Source: Pseudomonas sp. RIT-562 (GTDB lineage Bacteria; Pseudomonadota; Gammaproteobacteria; Pseudomonadales; Pseudomonadaceae). From it: a stretch of 64,000 bases of DNA. A model generated the notes under the pieces. That model ran no database searches and had not been told where the DNA came from. It saw nothing but the letters and a program-made list of their open reading frames with translations. Positions 1 through 8,158 of this stretch are shown here, one piece after another. Position numbers and translations under genes: made by a program. Location of the stretch: NCBI RefSeq assembly GCF_026241895.1, contig NZ_JAPJIV010000028.1:22183-86182 (forward strand). Reading direction: 5' to 3'. Every line of letters starts with the position of its first letter. The first letter of the stretch is position 1.

Positions 1-41
1 CCGCCCGCGGCGGTCTGGCGGTCAACATTATCGAGTGCTGA
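1..41 (+). CDS. sdaA: L-serine dehydratase, C-terminal end (partial)
   Basis: Only the last 12 or so codons are in the window, read in the frame ending with TGA at 39-41; they give ARGGLAVNIIEC. This matches the conserved C-terminus of single-chain L-serine ammonia-lyases (serine to pyruvate plus ammonia, iron-sulfur enzyme). In Pseudomonas sdaA commonly sits between glyA and gcvT in a glycine/serine catabolic operon, and gcvT follows here after 42 bases. The call rests on a very short tail plus context. Confidence 0.6.
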   Translation, partial: ARGGLAVNIIEC

Positions 42-83
42 TGCGCGCGCATTGGCCTCTGCACATTTTTTCAGGAGCAGAAC

Positions 84-1208
84 ATGTCCACCGAACAATT
101 GCTGACTACCCCGCTGCACGCCCTGCACCTCGAACTCGGGGCGCGCATGGTGCCGTTCGCCGGCTACGACATGCCAGTGCAGTACCCGCTGGGAGTGATG
201 AAGGAACACCAGCACACACGTGATCAGGCCGGGCTGTTTGATGTCTCGCACATGGGCCAGATTCGCCTGACCGGCGCCAATGCCGCCAAGGCCCTGGAAA
301 CCCTGGTGCCGGTTGACATCATCGACCTGCCAGCAGGGATGCAGCGCTACGCGATGTTCACCAACGAGACCGGTGGCATTCTCGACGACCTGATGGTCGC
401 CAACCTGGGTAACGACGAACTGTTCCTGGTGGTCAACGCCGCCTGCAAGGACCAGGACCTGGCGCACCTGCGCAAGCACATCGGCGAGCAATGCAGCATC
501 GAGCCGCTGTTCGAAGAGCGCGCCCTGCTGGCCTTGCAAGGCCCTGCTGCGGTGACTGTGCTGGCTCGCCTGGCGCCTGAAGTGGCGAAAATGACCTTCA
601 TGCAGTTCAATCGTGTCCAGCTGCTGGGCGTCGAATGTTTCGTCAGCCGCTCGGGTTATACCGGCGAAGACGGTTTCGAAATCTCCGTACCGGCCGCGAA
701 TGCCGAAGCCCTGGCTCGGGCCCTGCTCGCCGAACCTGAAGTAGCCGCGATCGGCCTGGGCGCTCGCGACTCCCTGCGCCTGGAAGCCGGGCTGTGCCTC
801 TATGGCCATGACATGAACACCGATACCACGCCGATCGAGGCCAGCCTGTTGTGGGCCATCTCCAAGCCACGGCGTGCCGATGGCGCGCGGGCCGGGGGCT
901 TCCCGGGGGCCGAAAACATCTTTGCGCAACAACAGGGCGGAGTCAGCCGCAAGCGGGTCGGCCTGTTGCCGCAAGAACGCACGCCGGTGCGTGAAGGCGC
1001 AGAAATCGTCAACGAAGCGGGTGAAATCATTGGCAGCGTCTGCAGCGGTGGTTTTGGCCCAACCTTGGGCGGTCCGCTGGCCATGGGTTACCTGGACACG
1101 GCTTACGTTGCGCTGGACACACCCGTATGGGCGATTGTTCGTGGGAAAAAGGTGCCTTTGCTTGTAAGCAAAATGCCATTCGTTGCGCAACGCTACTATC
1201 GCGGTTGA
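84..1208 (+). CDS. gcvT: Aminomethyltransferase (glycine cleavage T protein)
   Basis: The 374-residue product is full length for GcvT, which transfers the methylene group from the aminomethyl-lipoyl arm of H protein to tetrahydrofolate, releasing ammonia. The N-terminal GARMVPFAGYDMPVQYP and LFDVSHMGQI segments are family signatures, and SGYTGEDGFEI and the ARDSLRLEAGLCLYGHDM stretch form the folate-binding core. The ATG at 84 has AGGAG six bases upstream. It follows sdaA by 42 bases, so it is likely the last gene of a glycine-utilisation operon that starts left of the window. Confidence 0.95.
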   Translation: MSTEQLLTTPLHALHLELGARMVPFAGYDMPVQYPLGVMKEHQHTRDQAGLFDVSHMGQIRLTGANAAKALETLVPVDIIDLPAGMQRYAMFTNETGGILDDLMVANLGNDELFLVVNAACKDQDLAHLRKHIGEQCSIEPLFEERALLALQGPAAVTVLARLAPEVAKMTFMQFNRVQLLGVECFVSRSGYTGEDGFEISVPAANAEALARALLAEPEVAAIGLGARDSLRLEAGLCLYGHDMNTDTTPIEASLLWAISKPRRADGARAGGFPGAENIFAQQQGGVSRKRVGLLPQERTPVREGAEIVNEAGEIIGSVCSGGFGPTLGGPLAMGYLDTAYVALDTPVWAIVRGKKVPLLVSKMPFVAQRYYRG

Positions 1209-1229
1209 TTGACTGTTTCTATAAGTAAC

Positions 1230-1269
1230 GCGGTTGCGTTAACAGTGCACTAATGTGTAACGCAACCGC
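1230..1269. other. 12-bp perfect stem-loop downstream of gcvT
   Basis: GCGGTTGCGTTA at 1230-1241 is the exact reverse complement of TAACGCAACCGC at 1258-1269, with a 16-base loop. No T tract follows, so it is not a standard intrinsic terminator. It could stabilise the gcvT mRNA 3' end or be a protein site. The motif AACAGTGCA occurs in the loop and again just after the stem. Confidence 0.45.
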
Positions 1270-1392
1270 CATAAAACAGTGCAACCGTTCGATAATGAAC
1301 TTCGCTTATAACGATCGAAAACAATTGAACAACGCTATCGAATAAGCCTGCACTAGTGGGCCGACTAAGAGCCCCAAGCTGAGCAAAACCGG

Positions 1393-1416
1393 GCCCCTCA
1401 CAGGGGCTTGTTTTTT
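1393..1416 (+). terminator. Intrinsic terminator after gcvT
   Basis: GCCCCT, a short loop and AGGGGC are followed by TTGTTTTTT, on the + strand. It lies about 185 bases after the gcvT stop and ahead of the cold-shock gene, so it separates the two transcripts. Confidence 0.7.
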
Positions 1417-1600
1417 ATTGGCTAGTTGGCGTAGAGTTTGTTCACTGTGTTTGCATGGGTCGCTTGGAATCGTGACCTGGGCAGTAGCCTACAAGTTAGC
1501 TACATCCCGTTCGACGTCTTCTTACTCTCCTGCAACCAGCCCCAGTACTCTTTCACGAGAAAGAGGCTGTCATTAATTTTTGCGTCAAAGGAAATAAGAA
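1417..1600 (+). promoter_or_regulatory. Probable long 5' leader of the cold-shock gene
   Basis: The 184 bases between the terminator and the cold-shock ATG contain no ORF. Cold-shock mRNAs usually have long structured leaders, and this spacing fits one. Just before the ATG there is an A/T-rich stretch and AAGGAAAT as ribosome site. I do not see a convincing -35/-10 pair, so promoter position is unassigned. Confidence 0.35.
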
Positions 1601-1813
1601 ATGTCCCAACGTCAGAGCGGTACCGTCAAGTGGTTTAACGACGAGAAAGGTTTTGGTTTTATCACTCCAGAAAGCGGTCCGGATCTGTTCGTGCATTTCC
1701 GCGCTATTCAGGGCAACGGCTTCAAGAGCCTGAAAGAAGGCCAGAAAGTGACTTTCGTTGCTGTACAGGGCCAGAAAGGCATGCAGGCTGACGAAGTACA
1801 GGCAGAAGCTTAA
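1601..1813 (+). CDS. Cold-shock domain protein (CspA family)
   Basis: The 70-residue product is one cold-shock domain, a five-stranded OB-fold that binds single-stranded RNA and DNA and melts mRNA structure. The SGTVKWFNDEKGFGFITP segment carries RNP1 (KGFGFI), and RNP2 is DLFVHF. The length is typical of CspA/CapB proteins of pseudomonads. The gene is monocistronic, flanked by terminators on both sides. Which paralogue this is (cspA, capB, cspD) cannot be settled from the sequence alone. Confidence 0.93.
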   Translation: MSQRQSGTVKWFNDEKGFGFITPESGPDLFVHFRAIQGNGFKSLKEGQKVTFVAVQGQKGMQADEVQAEA

Positions 1814-1830
1814 TCTTCTGTAACGAAAAA

Positions 1831-1860
1831 GCCCCTGATGCTGACATCAGGGGCTTTTTT
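1831..1860 (+). terminator. Intrinsic terminator of the cold-shock gene
   Basis: A perfect 10-bp stem (GCCCCTGATG at 1831-1840 with CATCAGGGGC at 1845-1854) has a four-base loop and is followed by TTTTTT. A run of five A on the other side could let it work on the - strand too. Confidence 0.9.
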
Positions 1861-1908
1861 GTGCGCGCAAATCCGTAAAATGAGTTCTTTTTTCGCCGAG
1901 AACCTGCC

Positions 1909-2397
1909 ATGTCGAAACACCTGCTGAAGCCCCAGGGCGATTTTCCCGCCGCTGGCCTGGGTCGTCGTCTGGCAGCAATGTTCTATGACTTCCTGCTGTG
2001 CACTGCGCTGCTGATCGTCACCAGTGGTATCTACAAGATGATCCAGATGGCAATCATCGGCGAGGACCGCATGCGCACCCTGACCGAGGCCGGAGCATTG
2101 GATGGTGATCCGCTGCTCTCCACCCTGCTGCTGTTCGTGCTGTTCGGGTTTTTTGCCAAGTTCTGGACCTGGTCGGGTCAGACCCTGGGCATGCAGGTGT
2201 GGGGCATTCGGGTGCAGAACGCGGACGGCTCATCGATCAGCCTGTGGCAGGCACTGTTACGCTTCGTGGTGTCGATTGCTTCGCTGCTGTGCGTGGGCCT
2301 GGGTTTCATCTGGTCGTTGTTCGACAAGCAGAAACGCAGTTGGCATGACATGTATTCGGAAACGCAGCTGGTGCGGATTCCGAAGAAACAGAGGTAA
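1909..2397 (+). CDS. RDD family membrane protein
   Basis: This 162-residue protein has an RDD domain, a small multi-helix membrane domain named after Arg-Asp-Asp. Helices lie near residues 22-46 (AAMFYDFLLCTALLIV), 70-90 and 112-135. The TLGMQVWGIRV segment and the C-terminal KRSWHDMYSETQLV are characteristic of the family. Members have been linked to transport or ion exchange, but no specific substrate can be inferred. It starts 48 bases after the cold-shock terminator and ends convergent with nadA. Confidence 0.8.
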   Translation: MSKHLLKPQGDFPAAGLGRRLAAMFYDFLLCTALLIVTSGIYKMIQMAIIGEDRMRTLTEAGALDGDPLLSTLLLFVLFGFFAKFWTWSGQTLGMQVWGIRVQNADGSSISLWQALLRFVVSIASLLCVGLGFIWSLFDKQKRSWHDMYSETQLVRIPKKQR

Positions 2398-2406
2398 GCG
2401 CAAAAA

Positions 2407-2476
2407 AGATCGCAGCCTTCGGCAGCTCCTACAAGGTTTGTGAGCACCTGTAGGAGCTGCCGAATGCTGCGATCTC
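2407..2476. repeat. REP-type inverted repeat (GATCGCAG...CTCCTACA class)
   Basis: The left arm at 2407-2434 (AGATCGCAGCCTTCGGCAGC then TCCTACA) is mirrored at 2449-2475 with two mismatches around a loop of about 14 bases. It sits exactly between the convergent RDD gene and nadA. The same core recurs at 33281-33340 and as a half site at 40008-40048. Confidence 0.85.
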
Positions 2477-2487
2477 TTGATCTTGCT

Positions 2488-3546
2488 TTAAGCGTTACCA
2501 GCCAACTTCATACGCGCTGCCTGGGTAAAATCGAGCATGCGCTTCAGCGGTCGAATCGCCTGGGGAATCAGCGCCGGATCGACAAAGATCTCGTTGCTCC
2601 CCTCCTTCAAGCTCTTCAGCACGCGCTCAAGCGTATTCATCGCCATCCACGGGCAATGCGCGCAACTACGGCACGCTGCGCCGTTACCGGCCGTAGGGGC
2701 TTCAATGAACACCTTGTCCGGGCACAGCTGCTGCATTTTGTAGAAGATGCCACGGTCGGTAGCCACGATCAGCGTCTTGTTCGGCAAGCTCTGCGCCGCG
2801 GCAATCAGCTGGCTGGTGGAACCTACCGCGTCCGCCAGCTCGATGACCGAAGTCGGCGACTCCGGGTGCACCAGGATGGCCGCATCCGGGTACAGCGCCT
2901 TCATATCCTCGAGCTGCTTGGACTTGAACTCTTCGTGGACGATGCAGGCACCGTCCCACAGCAGCATGTCTGCACCGGTCTTGCGCTGGATGTAAGTCCC
3001 CAGGTGTTTATCCGGGCCCCAGATGATGGTCTCGCCGTTATCCATCAGGCTCTCGACGATTTCCAGCGCGCAGCTGGAAGTCACCACCCAGTCGGCCCGG
3101 GCCTTGACCGCCGCCGAGGTGTTGGCATACACCACCACGGTACGTTCCGGGTGCTGATCGCAGAACGCCGAAAACTCGTCCACCGGGCAACCCAGGTCCA
3201 GCGAGCAAGTCGCTTCCAGGGTCGGCATCAGCACGCGTTTTTCGGGGTTGAGGATCTTCGCGGTTTCGCCCATGAACTTGACGCCGGCGACCACTACGGT
3301 CTTGGCCGGATGAGCATTGCCGAAACGGGCCATCTCCAGGGAGTCGGAGACGCAGCCTCCAGTCTCTTCGGCCAGCGCCTGGATAACCGGATCACAATAG
3401 AAGTGGGCGACCAGCACTGCGTCCTGAGCCTTGAGCTCGGCGGCGATGGCGGCGCGATAATAGGCCTCTTCCTCGGCGGTCAGCGGTTTGGGCTGCTTGG
3501 CGTCGAGATGGGCTTGAACCAGAAGGCGTTCGGAAATCTGCGTCAT
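2488..3546 (-). CDS. nadA: Quinolinate synthase
   Basis: NadA condenses iminoaspartate (made by NadB) with dihydroxyacetone phosphate to give quinolinate, the NAD precursor. The 352-residue length matches proteobacterial NadA. Conserved segments visible are AHFYCDPVIQALAEETGG, the cysteine in PTLEATCSLDLGC, and the C-terminal CRSCAHCPWM, which together supply ligands for the [4Fe-4S] cluster. HPESP and TDRGIFYKMQ are also family signatures. The gene stands alone between the repeat at 2407 and the tRNA-Lys gene. Confidence 0.96.
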   Translation of the reverse strand: MTQISERLLVQAHLDAKQPKPLTAEEEAYYRAAIAAELKAQDAVLVAHFYCDPVIQALAEETGGCVSDSLEMARFGNAHPAKTVVVAGVKFMGETAKILNPEKRVLMPTLEATCSLDLGCPVDEFSAFCDQHPERTVVVYANTSAAVKARADWVVTSSCALEIVESLMDNGETIIWGPDKHLGTYIQRKTGADMLLWDGACIVHEEFKSKQLEDMKALYPDAAILVHPESPTSVIELADAVGSTSQLIAAAQSLPNKTLIVATDRGIFYKMQQLCPDKVFIEAPTAGNGAACRSCAHCPWMAMNTLERVLKSLKEGSNEIFVDPALIPQAIRPLKRMLDFTQAARMKLAGNA

Positions 3547-3817
3547 GTTCGCAAGACCTGCAAGCGCTTGCGCGCGAAAGTCGAGTATACACCCGGCTCC
3601 GGACCCCTTTGAGGGTACCGCCGGGAAAGTGAGTATTCATCAGGCACGGACAACGGTGGAGCTGCGCAAGGCTACAGAATATCCAGTGGATGCAAAAGAT
3701 CATTCTGCCCTGCACCGCTGCCGACCCCAGCAGGGCCGGAGTCAAATCGCGGGCAAAAAAAAATCCGGAAATCCTCACTTGCGTGGGCCTTCCAGACTTT
3801 TAAAACTGCTACAAAAA

Positions 3818-3893
3818 TGGTGGGTCGTGTGGGATTCGAACCTACGACCAATTGGTTAAAAGCCAACTGCTCTACCAACTGAGCTAACGACCC
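3818..3893 (-). tRNA. tRNA-Lys (anticodon TTT)
   Basis: On the - strand the sequence reads GGGTCGTTAGCTCAGTTGGT onward, with anticodon loop CTTTTAA (anticodon TTT at 3860-3858), T-loop GTTCGAATCC, an acceptor arm closing with ACGACCC and an encoded CCA at 3820-3818. All four arms can be drawn. It is 76 bases including CCA. Confidence 0.96.
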
Positions 3894-3910
3894 GCTGTGT
3901 GGTGGCGCGT

Positions 3911-3938
3911 ATAATACTGATTTTTAAGGACTATTCAA
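3911..3938 (-). promoter_or_regulatory. Sigma-70 promoter of tRNA-Lys
   Basis: On the - strand TTGAAT (3938-3933) is followed after 16 bases by TATTAT (3916-3911), about 18 bases upstream of the mature tRNA 5' end. A G/C-rich stretch (CGCGCC) follows the -10, as expected for a stringently controlled stable-RNA promoter. Confidence 0.65.
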
Positions 3939-3956
3939 CACCTAATTTGAAATAAA

Positions 3957-4649
3957 TCAAAAATAAGGTGTTGGGTCGCTGATTCCGGCCGCCGCGAAGC
4001 CTTCTGCACGCAGTCGGCAGCTGTCGCACTTGCCGCACGCGAGGCCGTTATCGTCCGCTTGATAGCAGGAAACCGTCAGGGCGTAATCGACACCCAGCTT
4101 TACGCCGGCCTGGACGATCTGCGCCTTGCTCAGGTTCTGCAGGGGCGCCTGGATGCGGAACCCATTGCCTTCCACACCGGCCTTGGTCGCCAGGTTGGCC
4201 ATGCGCTCGAAGGATTCGATGAACTCGGGGCGGCAATCCGGATAACCGGAGTAATCGACGGCATTTACGCCGATGAAGATATCCCGCGCGCCCAACACTT
4301 CAGCCCAGCCCAGCGCGAGAGACAGGAACACCGTGTTGCGTGCAGGAACGTAAGTGACCGGAATGCCTTCACCGGCCTCCTCCGGGATATCGATACTGCT
4401 GTCGGTCAAAGCCGAGCCGCCCATGCCATTCAGGTTCAACCCGATGACCTTGTGCTCGACCACGCCCAGATCCCGCGCGACGCGTGCGGCAGCATGCAGT
4501 TCGGCATGGGAGCGCTGGCCGTAGTCGAAACTCATGGTGTAGCAGCTGTAACCATCGGCTCGGGCCATGGCCACCACAGTTGCCGAATCGAGGCCACCGG
4601 ACAGGAGGATTACCGCACGTTTTTCTGCAGAGTTCAGTTGTTCAGTCAT
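3957..4649 (-). CDS. queC: 7-cyano-7-deazaguanine synthase
   Basis: QueC turns 7-carboxy-7-deazaguanine into preQ0 with ATP and ammonia, for queuosine in tRNA. The N-terminal AVILLSGGLDSATVVAMA is the PP-loop that binds ATP, and a C-terminal zinc site is visible as C...CGKCDSC. I placed the start at the ATG at 4649 (MTEQLNSAEKRAVILLSGG), giving 230 residues; the open frame extends further upstream but that part overlaps queE and looks non-coding. It starts one base after the queE stop codon, so the two are translationally coupled. Confidence 0.95.
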   Translation of the reverse strand: MTEQLNSAEKRAVILLSGGLDSATVVAMARADGYSCYTMSFDYGQRSHAELHAAARVARDLGVVEHKVIGLNLNGMGGSALTDSSIDIPEEAGEGIPVTYVPARNTVFLSLALGWAEVLGARDIFIGVNAVDYSGYPDCRPEFIESFERMANLATKAGVEGNGFRIQAPLQNLSKAQIVQAGVKLGVDYALTVSCYQADDNGLACGKCDSCRLRAEGFAAAGISDPTPYF

Positions 4650-4650
4650 G

Positions 4651-5298
4651 TCAGCGCCCCGGCTCGTCATTCCATAGATATTTATGCAGCTGCAGTTGCA
4701 GGCGCACTGGCAGGTTGTCCGCCACCACCCAGTCAGCCAGTTCCCGAGCATTCAGGTCATGGTGGCTGGGGGAAAACAGGACCTCGCCGGCTCGCCGATC
4801 CAAGCCGTATTGAATCAGCTTGGACACGGCCCAGTCGTAGTCTTCACGGGAACAGATGACAAACTTCACCTGATCGTTGGGTGTCAGCAGCTCGATATTT
4901 TCGTAGCGGTTGCGGTGCGCTTCCTTCGAGCCCGGGGTTTTCAGGTCGACCACGCGGCTCACCCGGGGATCCACTGCCGAGATGTCGAGAGCTCCACTGG
5001 TTTCCAGCGAAACTTCGTAACCGGCATCGCACAAGCGCTTGAGCAGAGGGATGGCGTTGGGCTGCGCGAGCGGCTCGCCGCCGGTGACGCACACGTACCG
5101 CGGACGAAAGCCGGCTACTTGCTCAATGATGTCATCGAGCGGGCGAACCGTGCCGCCAGTGAAGGCGTAGGCGCTGTCACAGTATTGGCAACGCAATGGA
5201 CAACCGGTTAGGCGCACAAAAACAGTGGGCAGCCCGGCCGTCCGCGTTTCACCCTGCAACGAGTAAAATACTTCGGTGATTCTCAATGTGTCTTGCAT
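4651..5298 (-). CDS. queE: 7-carboxy-7-deazaguanine synthase (radical SAM)
   Basis: QueE makes 7-carboxy-7-deazaguanine from 6-carboxy-tetrahydropterin, the step before QueC. The radical SAM cluster motif CPLRCQYC (CxxxCxxC) is near residue 35, preceded by EVFYSLQGE and followed by VTGGEPL. I prefer the ATG at 5298 (MQDTLRITEVFY, 215 residues) over a GTG nine bases upstream. The cpoB terminator lies just beyond its start on the 5' side, so the queE-queC pair probably has its own promoter at 5300-5415. Confidence 0.94.
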   Translation of the reverse strand: MQDTLRITEVFYSLQGETRTAGLPTVFVRLTGCPLRCQYCDSAYAFTGGTVRPLDDIIEQVAGFRPRYVCVTGGEPLAQPNAIPLLKRLCDAGYEVSLETSGALDISAVDPRVSRVVDLKTPGSKEAHRNRYENIELLTPNDQVKFVICSREDYDWAVSKLIQYGLDRRAGEVLFSPSHHDLNARELADWVVADNLPVRLQLQLHKYLWNDEPGR

Positions 5299-5414
5299 AG
5301 TCGCCACGGGCGTAACAGCTAAACAGGCTGTCCGCCTCCGTCAGGCACTTGATGGAACCCCGCCAACGCGCGAATCCCAAAAAGCGGTATTTCAGAAAAA
5401 AGGGCGTGAATTCT

Positions 5415-5443
5415 AACGAAAAAACCCGCAGCAAGTGCGGGTT
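5415..5443 (-). terminator. Terminator of the tol-pal operon
   Basis: The 8-bp stem AACCCGCA (5423-5430) / TGCGGGTT (5436-5443) with a five-base loop runs into TTTTCG on the - strand. It lies 24 bases after the cpoB stop codon. Confidence 0.85.
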
Positions 5444-5466
5444 TCTTCAAAACGGGTCAAGCCAGC

Positions 5467-6297
5467 TTACATTCGCTGCAAGTCACGCTGGGCCAGCTGC
5501 GCGGCAGAAGTCCCAGGATACTGGGCAACCACCTGTTGCAAAATGCCCTTTACCTTGTCGGTATGACCCAGGCGGCGTTCTACGTCAGCGAGCTTGTACA
5601 GCGAGTCAGGCACCTTCGCGTGCTTGGGGTACAGTTGCGAAACCTTGGCGAACGCTTGACCCGCACCTTGCAGGTCGCCTTTGGCCAGGTTCACTTCGCC
5701 CAACCAGTATTGGGCATTACCCGCGTACTGGCTGTTCGGGTACTTGCGCAGGAAAGCGGCAAAGGCCTGGCTGGCCTTGTCGAAATCCTTGGCCTTGATC
5801 AGGTCGAAGGCTGCATCGTAATACAGCTTTTCCTTCGCCGGGTCGGCCGGTTCAGTACCTGCGGCCGGAGCCTGAGCGGCAGCCGCTCCAGCACCTGCTG
5901 CTGCACCGGGGGCGTTCAAATCGCCACCGGTGGAAGAATTTTCAGGAGTTGCGGCGGGTGTAACGCCGGTTCCAATGCGCCGATCAAGATCCTGGTATCG
6001 CTCCAGGCTTTCCTGCTTCATGCGCGCTACATCGTTTTGCAGAACTTCGATGATGCCTTGTTGGCGCGAGATCTGCTCCTGCATGGATTGCAGTTGGTTG
6101 AACAGCTCGCCCTGTGCCGAGACAGGGGCCGAAACCCCTCCCCCGGCATAGGCGCCGTTCGTACCGTAACCTGCAGGCGGATAACTACTCCCGCTATTGC
6201 CGGAGTTGTTGTTATCGACCACAGGAACCGCAGCCCACACCGCAAGCGGTGCGAGGCTGAGAGCCAGAACAGTTACAGCACGACGGCACGTTCGCAT
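5467..6297 (-). CDS. cpoB: Cell division coordinator CpoB (Tol-Pal system YbgF)
   Basis: CpoB is a periplasmic protein that links peptidoglycan synthesis at the septum with Tol-Pal driven outer-membrane constriction. The 276-residue product has a signal peptide (RRAVTVLALSLAPLAVWA), a coiled-coil trimerisation segment near residues 63-105 (ELFNQLQSMQEQISRQQGII), a long Ala/Pro-rich linker, and C-terminal TPR repeats (YDAAFDLIKAKDFDKASQAF and two more). It is the last gene of the tol operon, six bases after pal. Confidence 0.93.
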   Translation of the reverse strand: MRTCRRAVTVLALSLAPLAVWAAVPVVDNNNSGNSGSSYPPAGYGTNGAYAGGGVSAPVSAQGELFNQLQSMQEQISRQQGIIEVLQNDVARMKQESLERYQDLDRRIGTGVTPAATPENSSTGGDLNAPGAAAGAGAAAAQAPAAGTEPADPAKEKLYYDAAFDLIKAKDFDKASQAFAAFLRKYPNSQYAGNAQYWLGEVNLAKGDLQGAGQAFAKVSQLYPKHAKVPDSLYKLADVERRLGHTDKVKGILQQVVAQYPGTSAAQLAQRDLQRM

Positions 6298-6303
6298 GAC
6301 GAA

Positions 6304-6804
6304 TTACTTACGCAGTTCGACGCGACGGTTTTGAGCCCAGGACTGCTCGTCGTTGCCGGTAGCAACTGGACGCTCTTCGCCGTAGGAAACCAGTTCCAGC
6401 TGAGCTGGGGAAACGCCTTGCAGTACCAGGTAGCGCTGAACGGCTTTCGCACGACGCTCGCCCAGTGCCATGTTGTACTCACGAGTACCACGTTCGTCGG
6501 TGTTACCTTCCAGAACAACGCGAGCGCCGTTAGCTTTCAGGTCCTTCGCGTGAACGTCCAGAGCGCGCATGGCTTCTGGCTTCAGGTCCGAACTGTCGTA
6601 TTCGAAGTAGAAAGTGGTGATCGCGCGCAGAGCAGCTTCTTCGCTCAGGGAGCCGTCAACTGCACCAGTGTTAGCGCCGTAACCAGCGTTTGGATCAACA
6701 GCAGCGCCTTCACCGGCATTGTCGCCGCCTTTAGACGAGCAACCTACAGCTACAGCCATGGCCAGAGCCAGCGCAGCAAATTTACCAAACTTCAGCATTT
6801 CCAT
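6304..6804 (-). CDS. pal: Peptidoglycan-associated lipoprotein Pal (OprL)
   Basis: Pal anchors the outer membrane to peptidoglycan and binds TolB. It has a lipoprotein signal with lipobox AVGC (Cys near residue 22), a short Ser/Gly-rich linker and an OmpA/MotB C-terminal domain with NTDERGTREYNMALGERRA, the diaminopimelate-binding signature. The ATG at 6804 has TAGGAG seven bases upstream. The length of 166 matches Pseudomonas OprL. Confidence 0.97.
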   Translation of the reverse strand: MEMLKFGKFAALALAMAVAVGCSSKGGDNAGEGAAVDPNAGYGANTGAVDGSLSEEAALRAITTFYFEYDSSDLKPEAMRALDVHAKDLKANGARVVLEGNTDERGTREYNMALGERRAKAVQRYLVLQGVSPAQLELVSYGEERPVATGNDEQSWAQNRRVELRK

Positions 6805-6856
6805 CGTGAAACTCCTAATGAACCCCAGTGTGTTAAGTAAAACGTAAAGCGCCGCG

Positions 6857-8158
6857 TCAGTTCAGGTAAGGGGACCAGGAAGGTTCTCTGACTTCGCCTT
6901 GTGCGGTAGGAAGCGGGAGCCTTACGCGTCCATTAATGGACACGAGCATCAAGACTCCCCGGCCCTGCTGGCGGGTGGCGTAGATTACCATGGTGCCGTT
7001 GGGCGCAACAGTAGGCGACTCGTCCAGAGTGCTATCAGTGAGGATCTTTACACTACCGCGTTGCAAATCCTGGGCCGCCACCTTGAAATTGGTGAAGCCT
7101 TCCTGGCGATGGATCATTACCAGGGTCTTTTCATCAGCCGACAATTTAGGGTTGGCGTTGTAGTTACCGATGAAGGTCACACGCTCCGCACCACCACCGC
7201 CTGCGCTGGTTTTGTAGATCTGTGGCTTGCCGCCACGGTCCGAGGTGAAGTAGATGGTCGAACCATCTTTACCCCAGAACGGCTCGGTGTTGATGCCGGG
7301 ACCGTTAGTGACGCGGGTGATTTGACGCGAACCCAGGTTCATCACGTAGATGTCCGGATTGCCGTCCTTGGACAGCACGAATGCCAGGCGATTGCCATCC
7401 GGAGACCACGCTGGCGCGCCATTGAGGCCTTCGAAGTTGGTGATCTGCTCACGACGGCCAGTGTCGATGTTCTGCATGAAGATGCGCGGACGCTTCTGCT
7501 CGAACGAGACATAAGCGATGCGCTTGCCATCCGGTGCGAAACGCGGCGACAGGATTGGCTCGCGCGATTGCAGCAGGGTCACGGCACGGGCGCCGTCATA
7601 GTCCGAACGTTGCAGGGTGTAGCGAGTGTTCTTTTCGGAGAAACGCTCGGCAGTTACGTACAGCAGGCGAGTCGAGAAAGCACCCTTGATACCGGTGAGT
7701 TTTTCGAACGACTGGTCAGCGATGTAGTGCGACATGTCGCGCAGTTGGTCAACGCTGCCCGACACGCTGCCAGTCAGCACTTGCTGCTCGGTGGCGACGT
7801 TGAACAGTGCGTACTGAACCTGCAGGCGACCGCCCGCCGGAGCGATGCTGCCGACCATGACGTATTGGGCGCCCAGCGCCTTGAAGTCACGGTAGATGAT
7901 TTCGCTGGCCTGGCTCGGCTGGCTGATCATGTTCTGTTTCGGGATCGGCGAGTAGTAACCCGAGTTGCGCAGGTCGTTACCGATGATCTCGGCCATATCG
8001 TCCGGCAGCACGCTGCCGCCCTGGTTGGCAAACGGAACAACTGCGATCGGGGTAGCCCGATCGCTGCCGCTGGTAACCAGAATGTTTTTCTCATCTGCCA
8101 TCGCCATCCCTGCCAGGCAGCAGATAGCGACAAGCATTCCTCGAAGAAGGTTTCTCAC
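6857..8158 (-). CDS. tolB: Tol-Pal system periplasmic protein TolB
   Basis: TolB is the periplasmic partner of Pal and TolA. The 433-residue product starts with a signal peptide (LVAICCLAGMAMA), then the N-terminal domain (IAVVPFANQGGSVLPDDMAEI), then a six-bladed beta-propeller visible as repeats such as GAPAWSPDGNRLAFVLSKDG and TEPFWGKDGSTIYFTSDRGG. The start codon is GTG and overlaps the tolA stop as GTGA. Pal follows after 52 bases. Confidence 0.96.
   Translation of the reverse strand: MRNLLRGMLVAICCLAGMAMADEKNILVTSGSDRATPIAVVPFANQGGSVLPDDMAEIIGNDLRNSGYYSPIPKQNMISQPSQASEIIYRDFKALGAQYVMVGSIAPAGGRLQVQYALFNVATEQQVLTGSVSGSVDQLRDMSHYIADQSFEKLTGIKGAFSTRLLYVTAERFSEKNTRYTLQRSDYDGARAVTLLQSREPILSPRFAPDGKRIAYVSFEQKRPRIFMQNIDTGRREQITNFEGLNGAPAWSPDGNRLAFVLSKDGNPDIYVMNLGSRQITRVTNGPGINTEPFWGKDGSTIYFTSDRGGKPQIYKTSAGGGGAERVTFIGNYNANPKLSADEKTLVMIHRQEGFTNFKVAAQDLQRGSVKILTDSTLDESPTVAPNGTMVIYATRQQGRGVLMLVSINGRVRLPLPTAQGEVREPSWSPYLN

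Noticed and set aside
3547..3817. 104-codon open frame between nadA and tRNA-Lys
   Set aside because: It runs into the tRNA region and has no recognisable similarity or ribosome site; the region is better seen as leader and tRNA 3' flank.
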